Shown in pieces: positions 35,063-46,968 of a DNA stretch of 64,000 bases. Both the position numbers and the translations under genes were made by a program. Origin of the DNA: Nannobrachium achirus (taxonomy: Eukaryota > Chordata > Actinopteri > Myctophiformes > Myctophidae). The DNA is taken from NCBI GenBank assembly GCA_963921795.1, contig OY997640.1, positions 6,087,996-6,151,995 on the forward strand. Reading direction: 5' to 3'. The first letter of the stretch is position 1. The number at the start of each line of letters is the position of its first letter. The notes below the pieces were generated by a model. It had not been told where the DNA came from and ran no database searches. It worked only from the letters and a program-made list of their open reading frames with translations.

Positions 35063-35512
35063 CGTGCCACGGTTCTTTGGTTTCTCCGCGGAAGCTTCTC
35101 GCTGAGGGTCCTGTCTGGAACGCCCCGGCCTTGTCGTCTCTTGTGTCATTCCCGCGGCGGCCCCGTCCTCTTCTTCTACTCCATTTAGGACGGGCGTCTC
35201 TTGGACGGCCCTGCTGGGAGACCTCAGGTGTCCTTCCACGGTCACATCGGACGCCAAGGAGCTGGAGGAGCCGGAGAGGGCCCTCTTCTCTGATTGGGCG
35301 CCGGGGCGTTTGGCGTCTGCGCTCTGGTTGGGTCTGAGGAGGCCGCGGGGGTCGGCGGCAGCGGCGCCTCGGCCTCGGACGGGTCTCAGGACGGCCACCG
35401 TTTGGATCCGTCCGAATCCTGCTGAGGGTCTCGGCCTTTTGCCCGCGTCGGCAGCGTTCACTTCCTCCTTCCTGGGAACCGCCTTCTTCTCATTGGCTGG
35501 AACAAATTTGTT
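35063..35512 (-). CDS. Internal coding exon 5 of the minus-strand gene (probable MTUS family)
   Basis: Exactly 150 codons, phase 0 at both ends, from the acceptor TGTGCTCCACAG to the donor ACG|GTGAGA. It starts NKFVPANEKKAVPRKEEV and ends RQDPQREASAEKPKNRGT. The sequence is strongly basic and disordered, rich in Arg, Ala, Ser and Pro, with a serine stretch (SGSSSSLASD) and a short acidic stretch (NGVEEEDG). No folded domain or signal sequence. The high GC content contrasts with the surrounding repeat DNA, as expected of an exon. In a microtubule-binding protein such a basic Ser/Pro-rich segment would fit lattice binding and phosphorylation control; that is inference. The upstream 9.1 kb intron holds the tandem triplication. 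Confidence 0.83.
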
Positions 35513-35670
35513 CTGTGGAGCACAACAACACGGGGTGGAACAAAGCAAGACCAATATCAAAGCTGTCAGGTAGAAAGCCTATCTCCATAATACGGAGATA
35601 GGCTTAATTAATTAAATATTATTTAATTAAATATGACAAGAAAAAATATATATTTTGAAATGTCTCTAAA

Positions 35671-35673
35671 TGT

Positions 35674-35717
<44 letters not shown>
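35671..35717. repeat. (TG)n microsatellite
   Basis: About 23 TG units. Confidence 0.95.
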
Positions 35718-35721
<4 letters not shown>

Positions 35722-35815
35722 TAAACATAATTAAATGTCTTTTCCACAGACCAGCAGAAAATTACAATGGTTAAGGACTATATACCTTATTGTTACAATG
35801 AGGGAGCCTTTGGGA

Positions 35816-36170
35816 CGATATGAACATTTCATATCATGATTATTGTGACAAAAGAAATCACGATTTACGCTATTATCGTGATAATAAAAATTATCCATTA
35901 TCCTGGGGCGAAACATTTTCCAAAAAAATAGCTGATCTACAATCGGCTATTTTTTGACAATTTGATAGAGAGTGAAAAAAAGACTATCAAGTACGTATAT
36001 TATAAGTACCATTTACCAATTCTAGAGGGTTTAAGTGGTACCAGATATGCAGCTCGGCAAATAAAAGGCGAATTGATCCCAGTGCATGACGGAGGACGAT
36101 ATATTAGATCTCGTAATAAGTGTTTTCTATCACGATAAATGATAATATCGCTTATCGTCTCATCAGTATC
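35816..36170. repeat. Family E element with miniature PH hairpin
   Basis: GGGACGATATGAACATTTCA to CGCTTATCGTCTCATC. The hairpin at 35917-35957 is reduced to AAAAAATAGCTGATCTACAA with TCGGCTATTTTTT. Confidence 0.7.
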
Positions 36171-36585
36171 CCAAAAGTATCCACAAGTGTCCCATGAGAC
36201 CCACCCTGGGCACGACCTGCGCTGTGTGTGGTGGCTGCGTTTAAGGGACGTTGCGTCACGTGATGCGGGTCTGTTTACATTCCCAAGTGAAACAAACAAA
36301 AGTTGATCGGAGCTCTTAACTCGCTCTTAATAGGTGTAACTTTGTGTGAATCCATGTTTTGTTTGTATAATGTTTATTGCGAGCACAACCGACAGAGCGG
36401 CAGATGTAGAACAGATTTGTTTTTCCCCGCGGGGAACACATTTTCAGGAACACCACACCGAGAAAAAAAGTTCTCTGTGGAAAAGCTCTGGTTAATCCCA
36501 TAGGTCGGAGAAAGAACCAGAACCGGTTCTTTGCGGGTGGAAAAGGCCCTAAAGTACATTTCAGGCATTCTCTCGGTTCCATTAA

Positions 36586-37012
36586 CTCATTCCCTGCCAG
36601 GCCCGATAGTCCCGAGATTATTCCAATGTCTTTCCCCGCCAGGCCCGATAGTCCCGAGAATTAAAAAAAAAAAAAAAAAAAATGTTTTTTCAAAAAAAAA
36701 ATTGGACCCCAAAAAATGGAGTAGGCATGATAGCAATCGCGAAATTGCATCTTTAACCCCCATAGCAACCCCATCTTTCAAGCATGGCAGCCATTTTGGC
36801 AGCCATCTTTGTTAAACATAGTGGCTGTTATCTCATGAATGCCTGAACGGATTTCCATTCAGATTTTTTTGTTTGAAAGCTGTGAGCAATGTGGACACAC
36901 GTGGTGCATTATCTAGGCATGGGTGTGCATGATCCGTGCACACCCAATTACATGGAAGTCTATGGAGACGAATGGCAGGTGGGAGTACGGAGGTATGTTA
37001 AAATGGCGGTCA
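36586..37012. repeat. Repeat with TTAACnCATT ends, interrupted by a duplication boundary
   Basis: Starts ATTAACTCATTCCCTGCCAG and ends in the inverted GGCGGTCAATGTGTTAAG; TTAA at both ends suggests a piggyBac-like origin. The tandem-triplication boundary at 36920/36921 lies inside it. Confidence 0.6.
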
Positions 37013-39605
37013 ATGTGTTAAGGGGGTCAAAATTGACCCTTACAAGTCTATAACTTTGACAGTGTAAAAATGGAACCAAATGGACCCTGACGGGTCCATT
37101 TGGTTCCATTTGTATACTGTCAAAGTTAAGGGGAGACCTTCACATTGTCCTAGAACACACTGTGTCATATCGCGCCCAGGCTTCTCTCTTTGCAGATGAG
37201 TAAGCTTGGCTACACGAGACTAACATGAGCCCTTGCGTGAAAGTTGGGCATCACTTCCTGTTCCTCTTAGCAGTTTCATTCTGACTGGTTGCTGTTTGCT
37301 GCTGTGAGCCTGTGACACCTGAATCTCTGCACGGTGATTACATCGTTAAGTGATTTGAATCGCGAGAAGCTACACTCAATGGGCCCGATTCACCAACCTA
37401 CTTACGAACGTTCTTACGAAGAAATTTGTTCTTAGACCCTTTTAAGAAGTTTTTTACGAAGATTTGGCATACACCAATGTTTTCTTAGCTGTGATTTGTT
37501 CTTATGTTAAGAAAAAATCTACGCACACTATAGAGCACTCTTAGGGTGGCCTTTTAGTTCTTAAGTGTGACATGCTGTGCTAAAATAATGTATTCTTTAA
37601 GTTTCATCAATTCTACAGTCGTATAATAATATGATTTAAATCATCAAAATATTTGTATCATATCTTTAGAGCAGTGGTTCTCAAAGTGTGGTTTGGGGAC
37701 CCCCAGGGGTCCTTTAGGAAGTTCCAGGGGGTCCACAGTAAAACAAGGAAGAGTTTTACCATTTTAACCCAGTTTTAAAATTTGTTTGAAAATAGCCGAT
37801 CTACAAGCTCACAACCGAACGCATTACCATTACAGCCCATTTTGAGCTTGTAGATCGGATATTTTTTAACCATTTGATACATCTGATATTTTTTAAACAT
37901 TTGATAAATCTGATATTTTTTTAACATTTGATAAATCTTGAAAAATCTTCCCAGGCAGAAAATATTTTCAGGTGGGGGTCCACAGAATGCATGTTAATTT
38001 GGGGGTCCTTGACATGAAAATGTTTAGCACCACTGGTTTACTGACTAGTTTTCAACAGGTCTGAAAATTGCATCCCAACCCAAAATGAGCCGGTTGAGTT
38101 GAAGCCCAAGCCTCATACTCACCCCCTACAACCCCCACCCTCCCCCCGGCACAACCCTTCACCCCCCCGCCCCCCCCCCCCATAACCCAACTCCCTATAC
38201 CCTCACCCCCATATCTCAACAGCTGCCACACGCCCATTTTCCTGTCCCCTTCCTACCTGAAAGCCCCCCTTGCACCATGCACCATATCCCAACCACCACA
38301 CCCCTACTTCCACCCCATTACATACCAAGCAGCTGCTAACTTAAAGCCCCTCTACACCCACCTACCAGCTTTCAGTAATAAAATGTTTTATATCCACAAC
38401 TAATGCTATTTCCAAACATGAAATATGGATAACATTCTAATTTCAGCAAATTTACATTGATGTCTATAGTGAAATAATAAAATACATTCATTAAATAACA
38501 ATAATTAGCTGTTCACTTCAGAAGTACCTCCACATAAGTGTTTTTTTTTAAGGTTTGGAGTCTAGTGTTCCACCATCTTTACACTTTAGTTAGGCTATTC
38601 TTGACTTCATTCTCTCAACTTTATTTATGTGTGTGATTTCTTGTTAGTTCTGTGTACAGCAATCAAACACAGGTGTGACTGCAGAGAGTGTCATGAAGTC
38701 GTGCCTTATATGGGGATTTGTGGGTGGCTCCCTATGGTAATACGGATGCAAATTAGGATATGTGGGGCGTCTACCTATGATAATTAGGATTACCTGGCAC
38801 ACCCCTTCAAGTTACGAGGATTGGCATTCATCATGTTAAGAACATAGTTAAGAACAATTTTGCCTTCCTAAGAACGTTTCATGAATGTGACTGGACTTCA
38901 CTTAGGAATTCACTTAGGAGGAAATTTAAGAACAAGTTAAGAAGAAAGTTAAGAACTTATTGGTGAATGAGGCCCAATGATCCCTGTCATTTAGCTTCCT
39001 CGTAGCCAAAAGCTCCCAAGCCGCGAGTGGGCGTCAACCTTGTCCAAAACCTCAGCCCATTGAGCTCCTCGCATTTGCTTTGCGGAGGAAGTGAAGCCCA
39101 CATTAAACACACCCCTTTTTCCCCAGAAACCTTGTTGGGAAACTTGTGGCAAGGCTCTTTTTACCATTTCTTGAAAAGTAAAGGTTTTGGACACTGGTTT
39201 CCACCAGACAGAAGACAATAATTGAATACATTGAGGACATTATAATCTCCGCACAGTGCAATACCTGATGGGTCGTTTTAGCCGGGGCTGTGGTGGGCCT
39301 TGATGCAACTTTAGCTTTGACATTCTTCAGGTCTGGTTTGGGAGCTCTCTTTGTCTCCGGCTTAACTGATCTGCTTGATGCAGAGGCGGTCTTGGTAGGA
39401 GAGTTAGCGGCGCTGGGCTTGGATTTCACAGCTCGCGCTAACAAACTACCCGTAGACTTGGGGAGGGCGGCGTCCACCTCTTCCTGAGAGAGCGGAGATT
39501 TCAACTGTAATTCCTTCTTGTTGGCGGAGGGAGCAGAGGACGACGTATTGGTGGTTTCACTAAGGACCTCAGAAGCAAGGGGTTTGTGGTGTGCGATATC
39601 ATCAT
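36921..39605. repeat. Tandem triplication, copy 1 (2,685 bp)
   Basis: Holds the end of the TTAAC repeat, a quasi-palindrome (37051-37130), an inverted-repeat element with GGGCCnnATTCACCAA ends (about 37382-38972), a nested CAGTGGTTCTCAAAG element with PH hairpin 37787-37868, intron sequence and a partial exon. It differs from copies 2 and 3 at 37064 and 37067. Confidence 0.95.
39265..39605 (-). pseudogene. Partial duplicate of coding exon 4 (copy 1)
   Basis: The 3' 341 bp of exon 44634-45049 with its donor CATCAG|GTATTG intact, but without the first 75 bp or the acceptor. Its upstream edge joins repeat DNA at the shared CAT of the duplication junction. Without an acceptor it should not be spliced in unless a cryptic AG is used. 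Confidence 0.88.
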
Positions 39606-42290
39606 GGGTGTGCATGATCCGTGCACACCCAATTACATGGAAGTCTATGGAGACGAATGGCAGGTGGGAGTACGGAGGTATGTTAAAATGGCGGTCAATG
39701 TGTTAAGGGGGTCAAAATTGACCCTTACAAGTCTATAACTTTGACAGTATACAAATGGAACCAAATGGACCCTGACGGGTCCATTTGGTTCCATTTGTAT
39801 ACTGTCAAAGTTAAGGGGAGACCTTCACATTGTCCTAGAACACACTGTGTCATATCGCGCCCAGGCTTCTCTCTTTGCAGATGAGTAAGCTTGGCTACAC
39901 GAGACTAACATGAGCCCTTGCGTGAAAGTTGGGCATCACTTCCTGTTCCTCTTAGCAGTTTCATTCTGACTGGTTGCTGTTTGCTGCTGTGAGCCTGTGA
40001 CACCTGAATCTCTGCACGGTGATTACATCGTTAAGTGATTTGAATCGCGAGAAGCTACACTCAATGGGCCCGATTCACCAACCTACTTACGAACGTTCTT
40101 ACGAAGAAATTTGTTCTTAGACCCTTTTAAGAAGTTTTTTACGAAGATTTGGCATACACCAATGTTTTCTTAGCTGTGATTTGTTCTTATGTTAAGAAAA
40201 AATCTACGCACACTATAGAGCACTCTTAGGGTGGCCTTTTAGTTCTTAAGTGTGACATGCTGTGCTAAAATAATGTATTCTTTAAGTTTCATCAATTCTA
40301 CAGTCGTATAATAATATGATTTAAATCATCAAAATATTTGTATCATATCTTTAGAGCAGTGGTTCTCAAAGTGTGGTTTGGGGACCCCCAGGGGTCCTTT
40401 AGGAAGTTCCAGGGGGTCCACAGTAAAACAAGGAAGAGTTTTACCATTTTAACCCAGTTTTAAAATTTGTTTGAAAATAGCCGATCTACAAGCTCACAAC
40501 CGAACGCATTACCATTACAGCCCATTTTGAGCTTGTAGATCGGATATTTTTTAACCATTTGATACATCTGATATTTTTTAAACATTTGATAAATCTGATA
40601 TTTTTTTAACATTTGATAAATCTTGAAAAATCTTCCCAGGCAGAAAATATTTTCAGGTGGGGGTCCACAGAATGCATGTTAATTTGGGGGTCCTTGACAT
40701 GAAAATGTTTAGCACCACTGGTTTACTGACTAGTTTTCAACAGGTCTGAAAATTGCATCCCAACCCAAAATGAGCCGGTTGAGTTGAAGCCCAAGCCTCA
40801 TACTCACCCCCTACAACCCCCACCCTCCCCCCGGCACAACCCTTCACCCCCCCGCCCCCCCCCCCCATAACCCAACTCCCTATACCCTCACCCCCATATC
40901 TCAACAGCTGCCACACGCCCATTTTCCTGTCCCCTTCCTACCTGAAAGCCCCCCTTGCACCATGCACCATATCCCAACCACCACACCCCTACTTCCACCC
41001 CATTACATACCAAGCAGCTGCTAACTTAAAGCCCCTCTACACCCACCTACCAGCTTTCAGTAATAAAATGTTTTATATCCACAACTAATGCTATTTCCAA
41101 ACATGAAATATGGATAACATTCTAATTTCAGCAAATTTACATTGATGTCTATAGTGAAATAATAAAATACATTCATTAAATAACAATAATTAGCTGTTCA
41201 CTTCAGAAGTACCTCCACATAAGTGTTTTTTTTTAAGGTTTGGAGTCTAGTGTTCCACCATCTTTACACTTTAGTTAGGCTATTCTTGACTTCATTCTCT
41301 CAACTTTATTTATGTGTGTGATTTCTTGTTAGTTCTGTGTACAGCAATCAAACACAGGTGTGACTGCAGAGAGTGTCATGAAGTCGTGCCTTATATGGGG
41401 ATTTGTGGGTGGCTCCCTATGGTAATACGGATGCAAATTAGGATATGTGGGGCGTCTACCTATGATAATTAGGATTACCTGGCACACCCCTTCAAGTTAC
41501 GAGGATTGGCATTCATCATGTTAAGAACATAGTTAAGAACAATTTTGCCTTCCTAAGAACGTTTCATGAATGTGACTGGACTTCACTTAGGAATTCACTT
41601 AGGAGGAAATTTAAGAACAAGTTAAGAAGAAAGTTAAGAACTTATTGGTGAATGAGGCCCAATGATCCCTGTCATTTAGCTTCCTCGTAGCCAAAAGCTC
41701 CCAAGCCGCGAGTGGGCGTCAACCTTGTCCAAAACCTCAGCCCATTGAGCTCCTCGCATTTGCTTTGCGGAGGAAGTGAAGCCCACATTAAACACACCCC
41801 TTTTTCCCCAGAAACCTTGTTGGGAAACTTGTGGCAAGGCTCTTTTTACCATTTCTTGAAAAGTAAAGGTTTTGGACACTGGTTTCCACCAGACAGAAGA
41901 CAATAATTGAATACATTGAGGACATTATAATCTCCGCACAGTGCAATACCTGATGGGTCGTTTTAGCCGGGGCTGTGGTGGGCCTTGATGCAACTTTAGC
42001 TTTGACATTCTTCAGGTCTGGTTTGGGAGCTCTCTTTGTCTCCGGCTTAACTGATCTGCTTGATGCAGAGGCGGTCTTGGTAGGAGAGTTAGCGGCGCTG
42101 GGCTTGGATTTCACAGCTCGCGCTAACAAACTACCCGTAGACTTGGGGAGGGCGGCGTCCACCTCTTCCTGAGAGAGCGGAGATTTCAACTGTAATTCCT
42201 TCTTGTTGGCGGAGGGAGCAGAGGACGACGTATTGGTGGTTTCACTAAGGACCTCAGAAGCAAGGGGTTTGTGGTGTGCGATATCATCAT
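39606..42290. repeat. Tandem triplication, copy 2 (2,685 bp)
   Basis: As far as reading allows, identical to copy 3 except for one extra C in the poly-C at about 40853-40866. PH hairpin at 40472-40553; perfect palindrome at 39736-39815. Confidence 0.96.
41950..42290 (-). pseudogene. Partial duplicate of coding exon 4 (copy 2)
   Basis: Same 341-bp truncated exon as at 39265-39605, uninterrupted reading frame, donor kept, acceptor missing. Confidence 0.88.
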
Positions 42291-44974
42291 GGGTGTGCAT
42301 GATCCGTGCACACCCAATTACATGGAAGTCTATGGAGACGAATGGCAGGTGGGAGTACGGAGGTATGTTAAAATGGCGGTCAATGTGTTAAGGGGGTCAA
42401 AATTGACCCTTACAAGTCTATAACTTTGACAGTATACAAATGGAACCAAATGGACCCTGACGGGTCCATTTGGTTCCATTTGTATACTGTCAAAGTTAAG
42501 GGGAGACCTTCACATTGTCCTAGAACACACTGTGTCATATCGCGCCCAGGCTTCTCTCTTTGCAGATGAGTAAGCTTGGCTACACGAGACTAACATGAGC
42601 CCTTGCGTGAAAGTTGGGCATCACTTCCTGTTCCTCTTAGCAGTTTCATTCTGACTGGTTGCTGTTTGCTGCTGTGAGCCTGTGACACCTGAATCTCTGC
42701 ACGGTGATTACATCGTTAAGTGATTTGAATCGCGAGAAGCTACACTCAATGGGCCCGATTCACCAACCTACTTACGAACGTTCTTACGAAGAAATTTGTT
42801 CTTAGACCCTTTTAAGAAGTTTTTTACGAAGATTTGGCATACACCAATGTTTTCTTAGCTGTGATTTGTTCTTATGTTAAGAAAAAATCTACGCACACTA
42901 TAGAGCACTCTTAGGGTGGCCTTTTAGTTCTTAAGTGTGACATGCTGTGCTAAAATAATGTATTCTTTAAGTTTCATCAATTCTACAGTCGTATAATAAT
43001 ATGATTTAAATCATCAAAATATTTGTATCATATCTTTAGAGCAGTGGTTCTCAAAGTGTGGTTTGGGGACCCCCAGGGGTCCTTTAGGAAGTTCCAGGGG
43101 GTCCACAGTAAAACAAGGAAGAGTTTTACCATTTTAACCCAGTTTTAAAATTTGTTTGAAAATAGCCGATCTACAAGCTCACAACCGAACGCATTACCAT
43201 TACAGCCCATTTTGAGCTTGTAGATCGGATATTTTTTAACCATTTGATACATCTGATATTTTTTAAACATTTGATAAATCTGATATTTTTTTAACATTTG
43301 ATAAATCTTGAAAAATCTTCCCAGGCAGAAAATATTTTCAGGTGGGGGTCCACAGAATGCATGTTAATTTGGGGGTCCTTGACATGAAAATGTTTAGCAC
43401 CACTGGTTTACTGACTAGTTTTCAACAGGTCTGAAAATTGCATCCCAACCCAAAATGAGCCGGTTGAGTTGAAGCCCAAGCCTCATACTCACCCCCTACA
43501 ACCCCCACCCTCCCCCCGGCACAACCCTTCACCCCCCCGCCCCCCCCCCCATAACCCAACTCCCTATACCCTCACCCCCATATCTCAACAGCTGCCACAC
43601 GCCCATTTTCCTGTCCCCTTCCTACCTGAAAGCCCCCCTTGCACCATGCACCATATCCCAACCACCACACCCCTACTTCCACCCCATTACATACCAAGCA
43701 GCTGCTAACTTAAAGCCCCTCTACACCCACCTACCAGCTTTCAGTAATAAAATGTTTTATATCCACAACTAATGCTATTTCCAAACATGAAATATGGATA
43801 ACATTCTAATTTCAGCAAATTTACATTGATGTCTATAGTGAAATAATAAAATACATTCATTAAATAACAATAATTAGCTGTTCACTTCAGAAGTACCTCC
43901 ACATAAGTGTTTTTTTTTAAGGTTTGGAGTCTAGTGTTCCACCATCTTTACACTTTAGTTAGGCTATTCTTGACTTCATTCTCTCAACTTTATTTATGTG
44001 TGTGATTTCTTGTTAGTTCTGTGTACAGCAATCAAACACAGGTGTGACTGCAGAGAGTGTCATGAAGTCGTGCCTTATATGGGGATTTGTGGGTGGCTCC
44101 CTATGGTAATACGGATGCAAATTAGGATATGTGGGGCGTCTACCTATGATAATTAGGATTACCTGGCACACCCCTTCAAGTTACGAGGATTGGCATTCAT
44201 CATGTTAAGAACATAGTTAAGAACAATTTTGCCTTCCTAAGAACGTTTCATGAATGTGACTGGACTTCACTTAGGAATTCACTTAGGAGGAAATTTAAGA
44301 ACAAGTTAAGAAGAAAGTTAAGAACTTATTGGTGAATGAGGCCCAATGATCCCTGTCATTTAGCTTCCTCGTAGCCAAAAGCTCCCAAGCCGCGAGTGGG
44401 CGTCAACCTTGTCCAAAACCTCAGCCCATTGAGCTCCTCGCATTTGCTTTGCGGAGGAAGTGAAGCCCACATTAAACACACCCCTTTTTCCCCAGAAACC
44501 TTGTTGGGAAACTTGTGGCAAGGCTCTTTTTACCATTTCTTGAAAAGTAAAGGTTTTGGACACTGGTTTCCACCAGACAGAAGACAATAATTGAATACAT
44601 TGAGGACATTATAATCTCCGCACAGTGCAATACCTGATGGGTCGTTTTAGCCGGGGCTGTGGTGGGCCTTGATGCAACTTTAGCTTTGACATTCTTCAGG
44701 TCTGGTTTGGGAGCTCTCTTTGTCTCCGGCTTAACTGATCTGCTTGATGCAGAGGCGGTCTTGGTAGGAGAGTTAGCGGCGCTGGGCTTGGATTTCACAG
44801 CTCGCGCTAACAAACTACCCGTAGACTTGGGGAGGGCGGCGTCCACCTCTTCCTGAGAGAGCGGAGATTTCAACTGTAATTCCTTCTTGTTGGCGGAGGG
44901 AGCAGAGGACGACGTATTGGTGGTTTCACTAAGGACCTCAGAAGCAAGGGGTTTGTGGTGTGCGATATCATCAT
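42291..44974. repeat. Tandem triplication, copy 3 (2,684 bp), containing part of the true exon 4
   Basis: Only this copy continues into the full exon and its acceptor. The junction motif is ATATCATCAT, where copies 1 and 2 switch to GGGTGTGCATGATCC and copy 3 continues CATCAGCCACTCTG. PH hairpin at 43157-43238. Confidence 0.96.
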
Positions 44975-45049
44975 CATCAGCCACTCTGTCTGGCGACTGG
45001 CCATCGGTGAGACGATCTGATGGACAGGTCACCTGATCTGACCCGGGAC
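44634..45049 (-). CDS. Internal coding exon 4 of the minus-strand gene, with MTUS-like motif
   Basis: 416 bp: phase 1 entry after the acceptor AATTCCACCACAG, then 138 codons to the donor CATCAG|GTATTG (phase 0). The product starts PGSDQVTCPSDRLTDGQSPD and includes an Asp run (VADDDDIAHH), SPLSQEEVDAALPKSTGSLL and the basic tail KRAPKPDLKNVKAKVASRP. The KNVKAKVxSR stretch closely resembles the region I recall as PRPNFKNVKAKVMSR in human MTUS1, the main basis for the family call; that comparison is from memory. MTUS proteins bind microtubules and act on mitotic spindle and cell migration. An alternative acceptor CCGGGTCAG, 17 bp inside, would also keep the frame. The 3' three quarters of this exon are present three times in tandem. 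Confidence 0.85.
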
Positions 45050-45910
45050 CTGTGGTGGAATTCAGATCAATCAATAATCAATGAGAAAATGAGGAGACAA
45101 GACAATGTATTAGGTGGTGGTGCCAAGAAGAATGGTAAGATGCTAGAGTTATACATGTGGCTTCAAGGCCTCTGGGACGAGCTGTACCACAACAAGATAG
45201 GCTTCACCAAAACAATAGCTACTCAGTCCTAGTGAGACATCTAGACTATTACCAGTAAGACTCGCTAAACGGGAGATAAGCGACCGCCAGGTCTCATACA
45301 CAAACTTTAGAAGGCAATGGTAGGCAATCAAGAGGGAATATGGGAAACGGGACAGATCCATGTTGATGACATGACTTTAGAGATACTGTGTATCGCTTTG
45401 CGTGATTTTAGGGCAAAATCTGTAGGAGCAGTGTCCAAAAATGTGTTTTGCAAAAATCGGGCCTGATGGTGGCGCTCGATGGGACAGGTGCATGTTGATG
45501 ACATGACTGTAGAGATACTGTGTACCGCTTTGTGTGATTTTAGGGCAAAATCTGTAGGAGCAGTGTCCAAAAATGGGTTTTGTAAGAATCGCCCAAATGG
45601 TGGCGCTAGAAGAGGGCCATGTGAGAAATGAGGGGTGGAGGTTGTGGTTTGGCAGCCAAGGAGTGTGTGTGTGCAAAGTTTGGCATGGATCGGGGCAACT
45701 GTGACGGAGATATGAGTAGGGGAAAAGTGTGACGTGACTGACAGACACCTGGTGGAGGTTTTGATAGTAACTGCGACCTGACGGTCGCAACAAGCTATCC
45801 AGTATCAATGATCATCATCAGAACTAGATATTAATATAATCAATGAGCACATGATCTACTCTATAACGTCACACATAATCAATCATGATAATCTATAATC
45901 TACTACAGAC
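45050..45910 (-). other. Short intron 3, made largely of repeats
   Basis: Contains two tandem pieces of a repeat (AAATCTGTAGGAGCAGTGTC, about 45418 and 45549) and GCGACCTGACGGTCGCAACA, related to 11430 and the 63.2-64 kb block. Flanks CTGACCCG (low side) and CAGACCCG (high side) match at 7 of 8 around the junctions, but no terminal inverted repeats are seen, so transposon origin is uncertain. The donor GTCTGT is weak. Confidence 0.5.
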
Positions 45911-46212
45911 CCGCCGTTTCTTCGAGGGGAGCGGTCGCCTCCCTCTGGAGGTCCACGCTCTTGGGACCTCCACCCTCTCCCTCTGACCCCACACAGAGGT
46001 CAGGCCACGGAGCACCCAGTGAGTCCAGGGTGGGGGTCACCGCGTTGGTCATCGATGCGACGGTGGCCGTGCTGGCTCTCCTCAGGGCCACGTCAGAGCT
46101 CACCGACAGAAACACGTCTTCGTCGTCGGCATCGTCATCATCGTCGTCATCGTCGTCCATAACGGGGACCTCCGTCGCATCCGAATCCGGAGAGGAGGAG
46201 CGTCGCCTTTCC
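45911..46212 (-). CDS. Internal coding exon 3 of the minus-strand gene (acidic segment)
   Basis: 302 bp: one base completing an Arg codon, 100 codons, one base of a Gly codon. The acceptor TTTATCACCCCAG lies partly in a transposon and partly in its target duplication; the donor is GCGG|GTCTGT. It encodes ERRRSSSPDSDATEVPVMDD followed by a run of nine Asp, ADDEDVFLSVSSDVALRR and a less charged tail ending APLEETA. The acidic run next to an SSSPDSD patch looks like a casein-kinase-type phosphorylation region. No domain. The first six bases (GGAAAG) repeat the last six of exon 46969-47231, the footprint of a transposon target duplication retained in the message as two extra codons. Confidence 0.83.
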
Positions 46213-46968
46213 CTGGGGTGATAAATATTGTTGAGAAGATACAATGTCTCCACGATATGCCTTTTCAGAGATATTGTGTCTATATTGTGATACAATGAGG
46301 GAGCCTGTTGAATTGTCAATACAGAGATTCATTGCAGAATCCATTTAAACCTGCATCTAAATCAGTGGTTATCAAACTTTAAAATGTTAATGTCTCCCCT
46401 TAACTCTGACAGTATATAAATGTTTTGGGTTGAGATTGGCACATTTCCTGGGGCAGTCTGTCCAGATCATGCATGTCAAACGTGTCTTCTTCTTCTTTAT
46501 TAGTTTTTTTTACTCTCAAAGCATCTGCAATGTAGTGCATTTGAAACTACATTGCAGTGCATATCATGGGGTGATCACTGCTTATCTCCTGTGAATTGTT
46601 GTATTTTTGTTTTTGGTTATTTTCTGTTTATTTCGTTGATGAGTGAGGTCAGCAGAAAAAAGTGAGAGAGATGAAAAAACCTGAGTGAAATGTGCCAATC
46701 TCAACCCAAAACAACGGTACATACGTGTAAGGGTCAAATTTAGACCTCCCAAAGGGAACCCAGAGAGTCCCTGGACCCCGCTTTGAGGACCACTGGTCTA
46801 AATGGTCTGCTTTTTCCTTTAGTTTTTGTTACCTTGTAGGTGGTTGTAATGTTAATTAACTTGAAAAATAACCATAAAAACCAACATGAAAAAGAATCAT
46901 GATAAGATTGTGTATCGTGATACAACTTGGAAAAATATCGTGATATTGTATTTTTCCATATCGCCCAC
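46213..46968 (-). mobile_element. Transposon-derived intron 2 (family E element)
   Basis: The element occupies 46215-46968. Its first bases on the coding strand, GTGGGCGATATGG, are the splice donor; the acceptor AG is supplied by the second copy of the target duplication AGGGAAAG (46207-46214, other copy 46969-46976). Internal sequence GATACAATGTCTCCACGATA and ACAATGAGGGAGCC matches the copy at 5484-5640. A family G element is nested inside. No non-transposon intron sequence remains. Confidence 0.85.
46363..46795. repeat. Family G hAT-like element nested in intron 2
   Basis: CAGTGGTTATCAAACTTTAA to GCTTTGAGGACCACTG, with flanks ATCTAAAT (46355-46362) and GTCTAAAT (46796-46803) matching at 7 of 8. 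It interrupts the family E element, so it came later. Confidence 0.88.

Noticed and set aside
39265..42290. Extra exon copies as functional alternative exons
   Set aside because: Both partial copies lack an acceptor and the first 75 bp; without RNA evidence they are best treated as non-functional duplicates.
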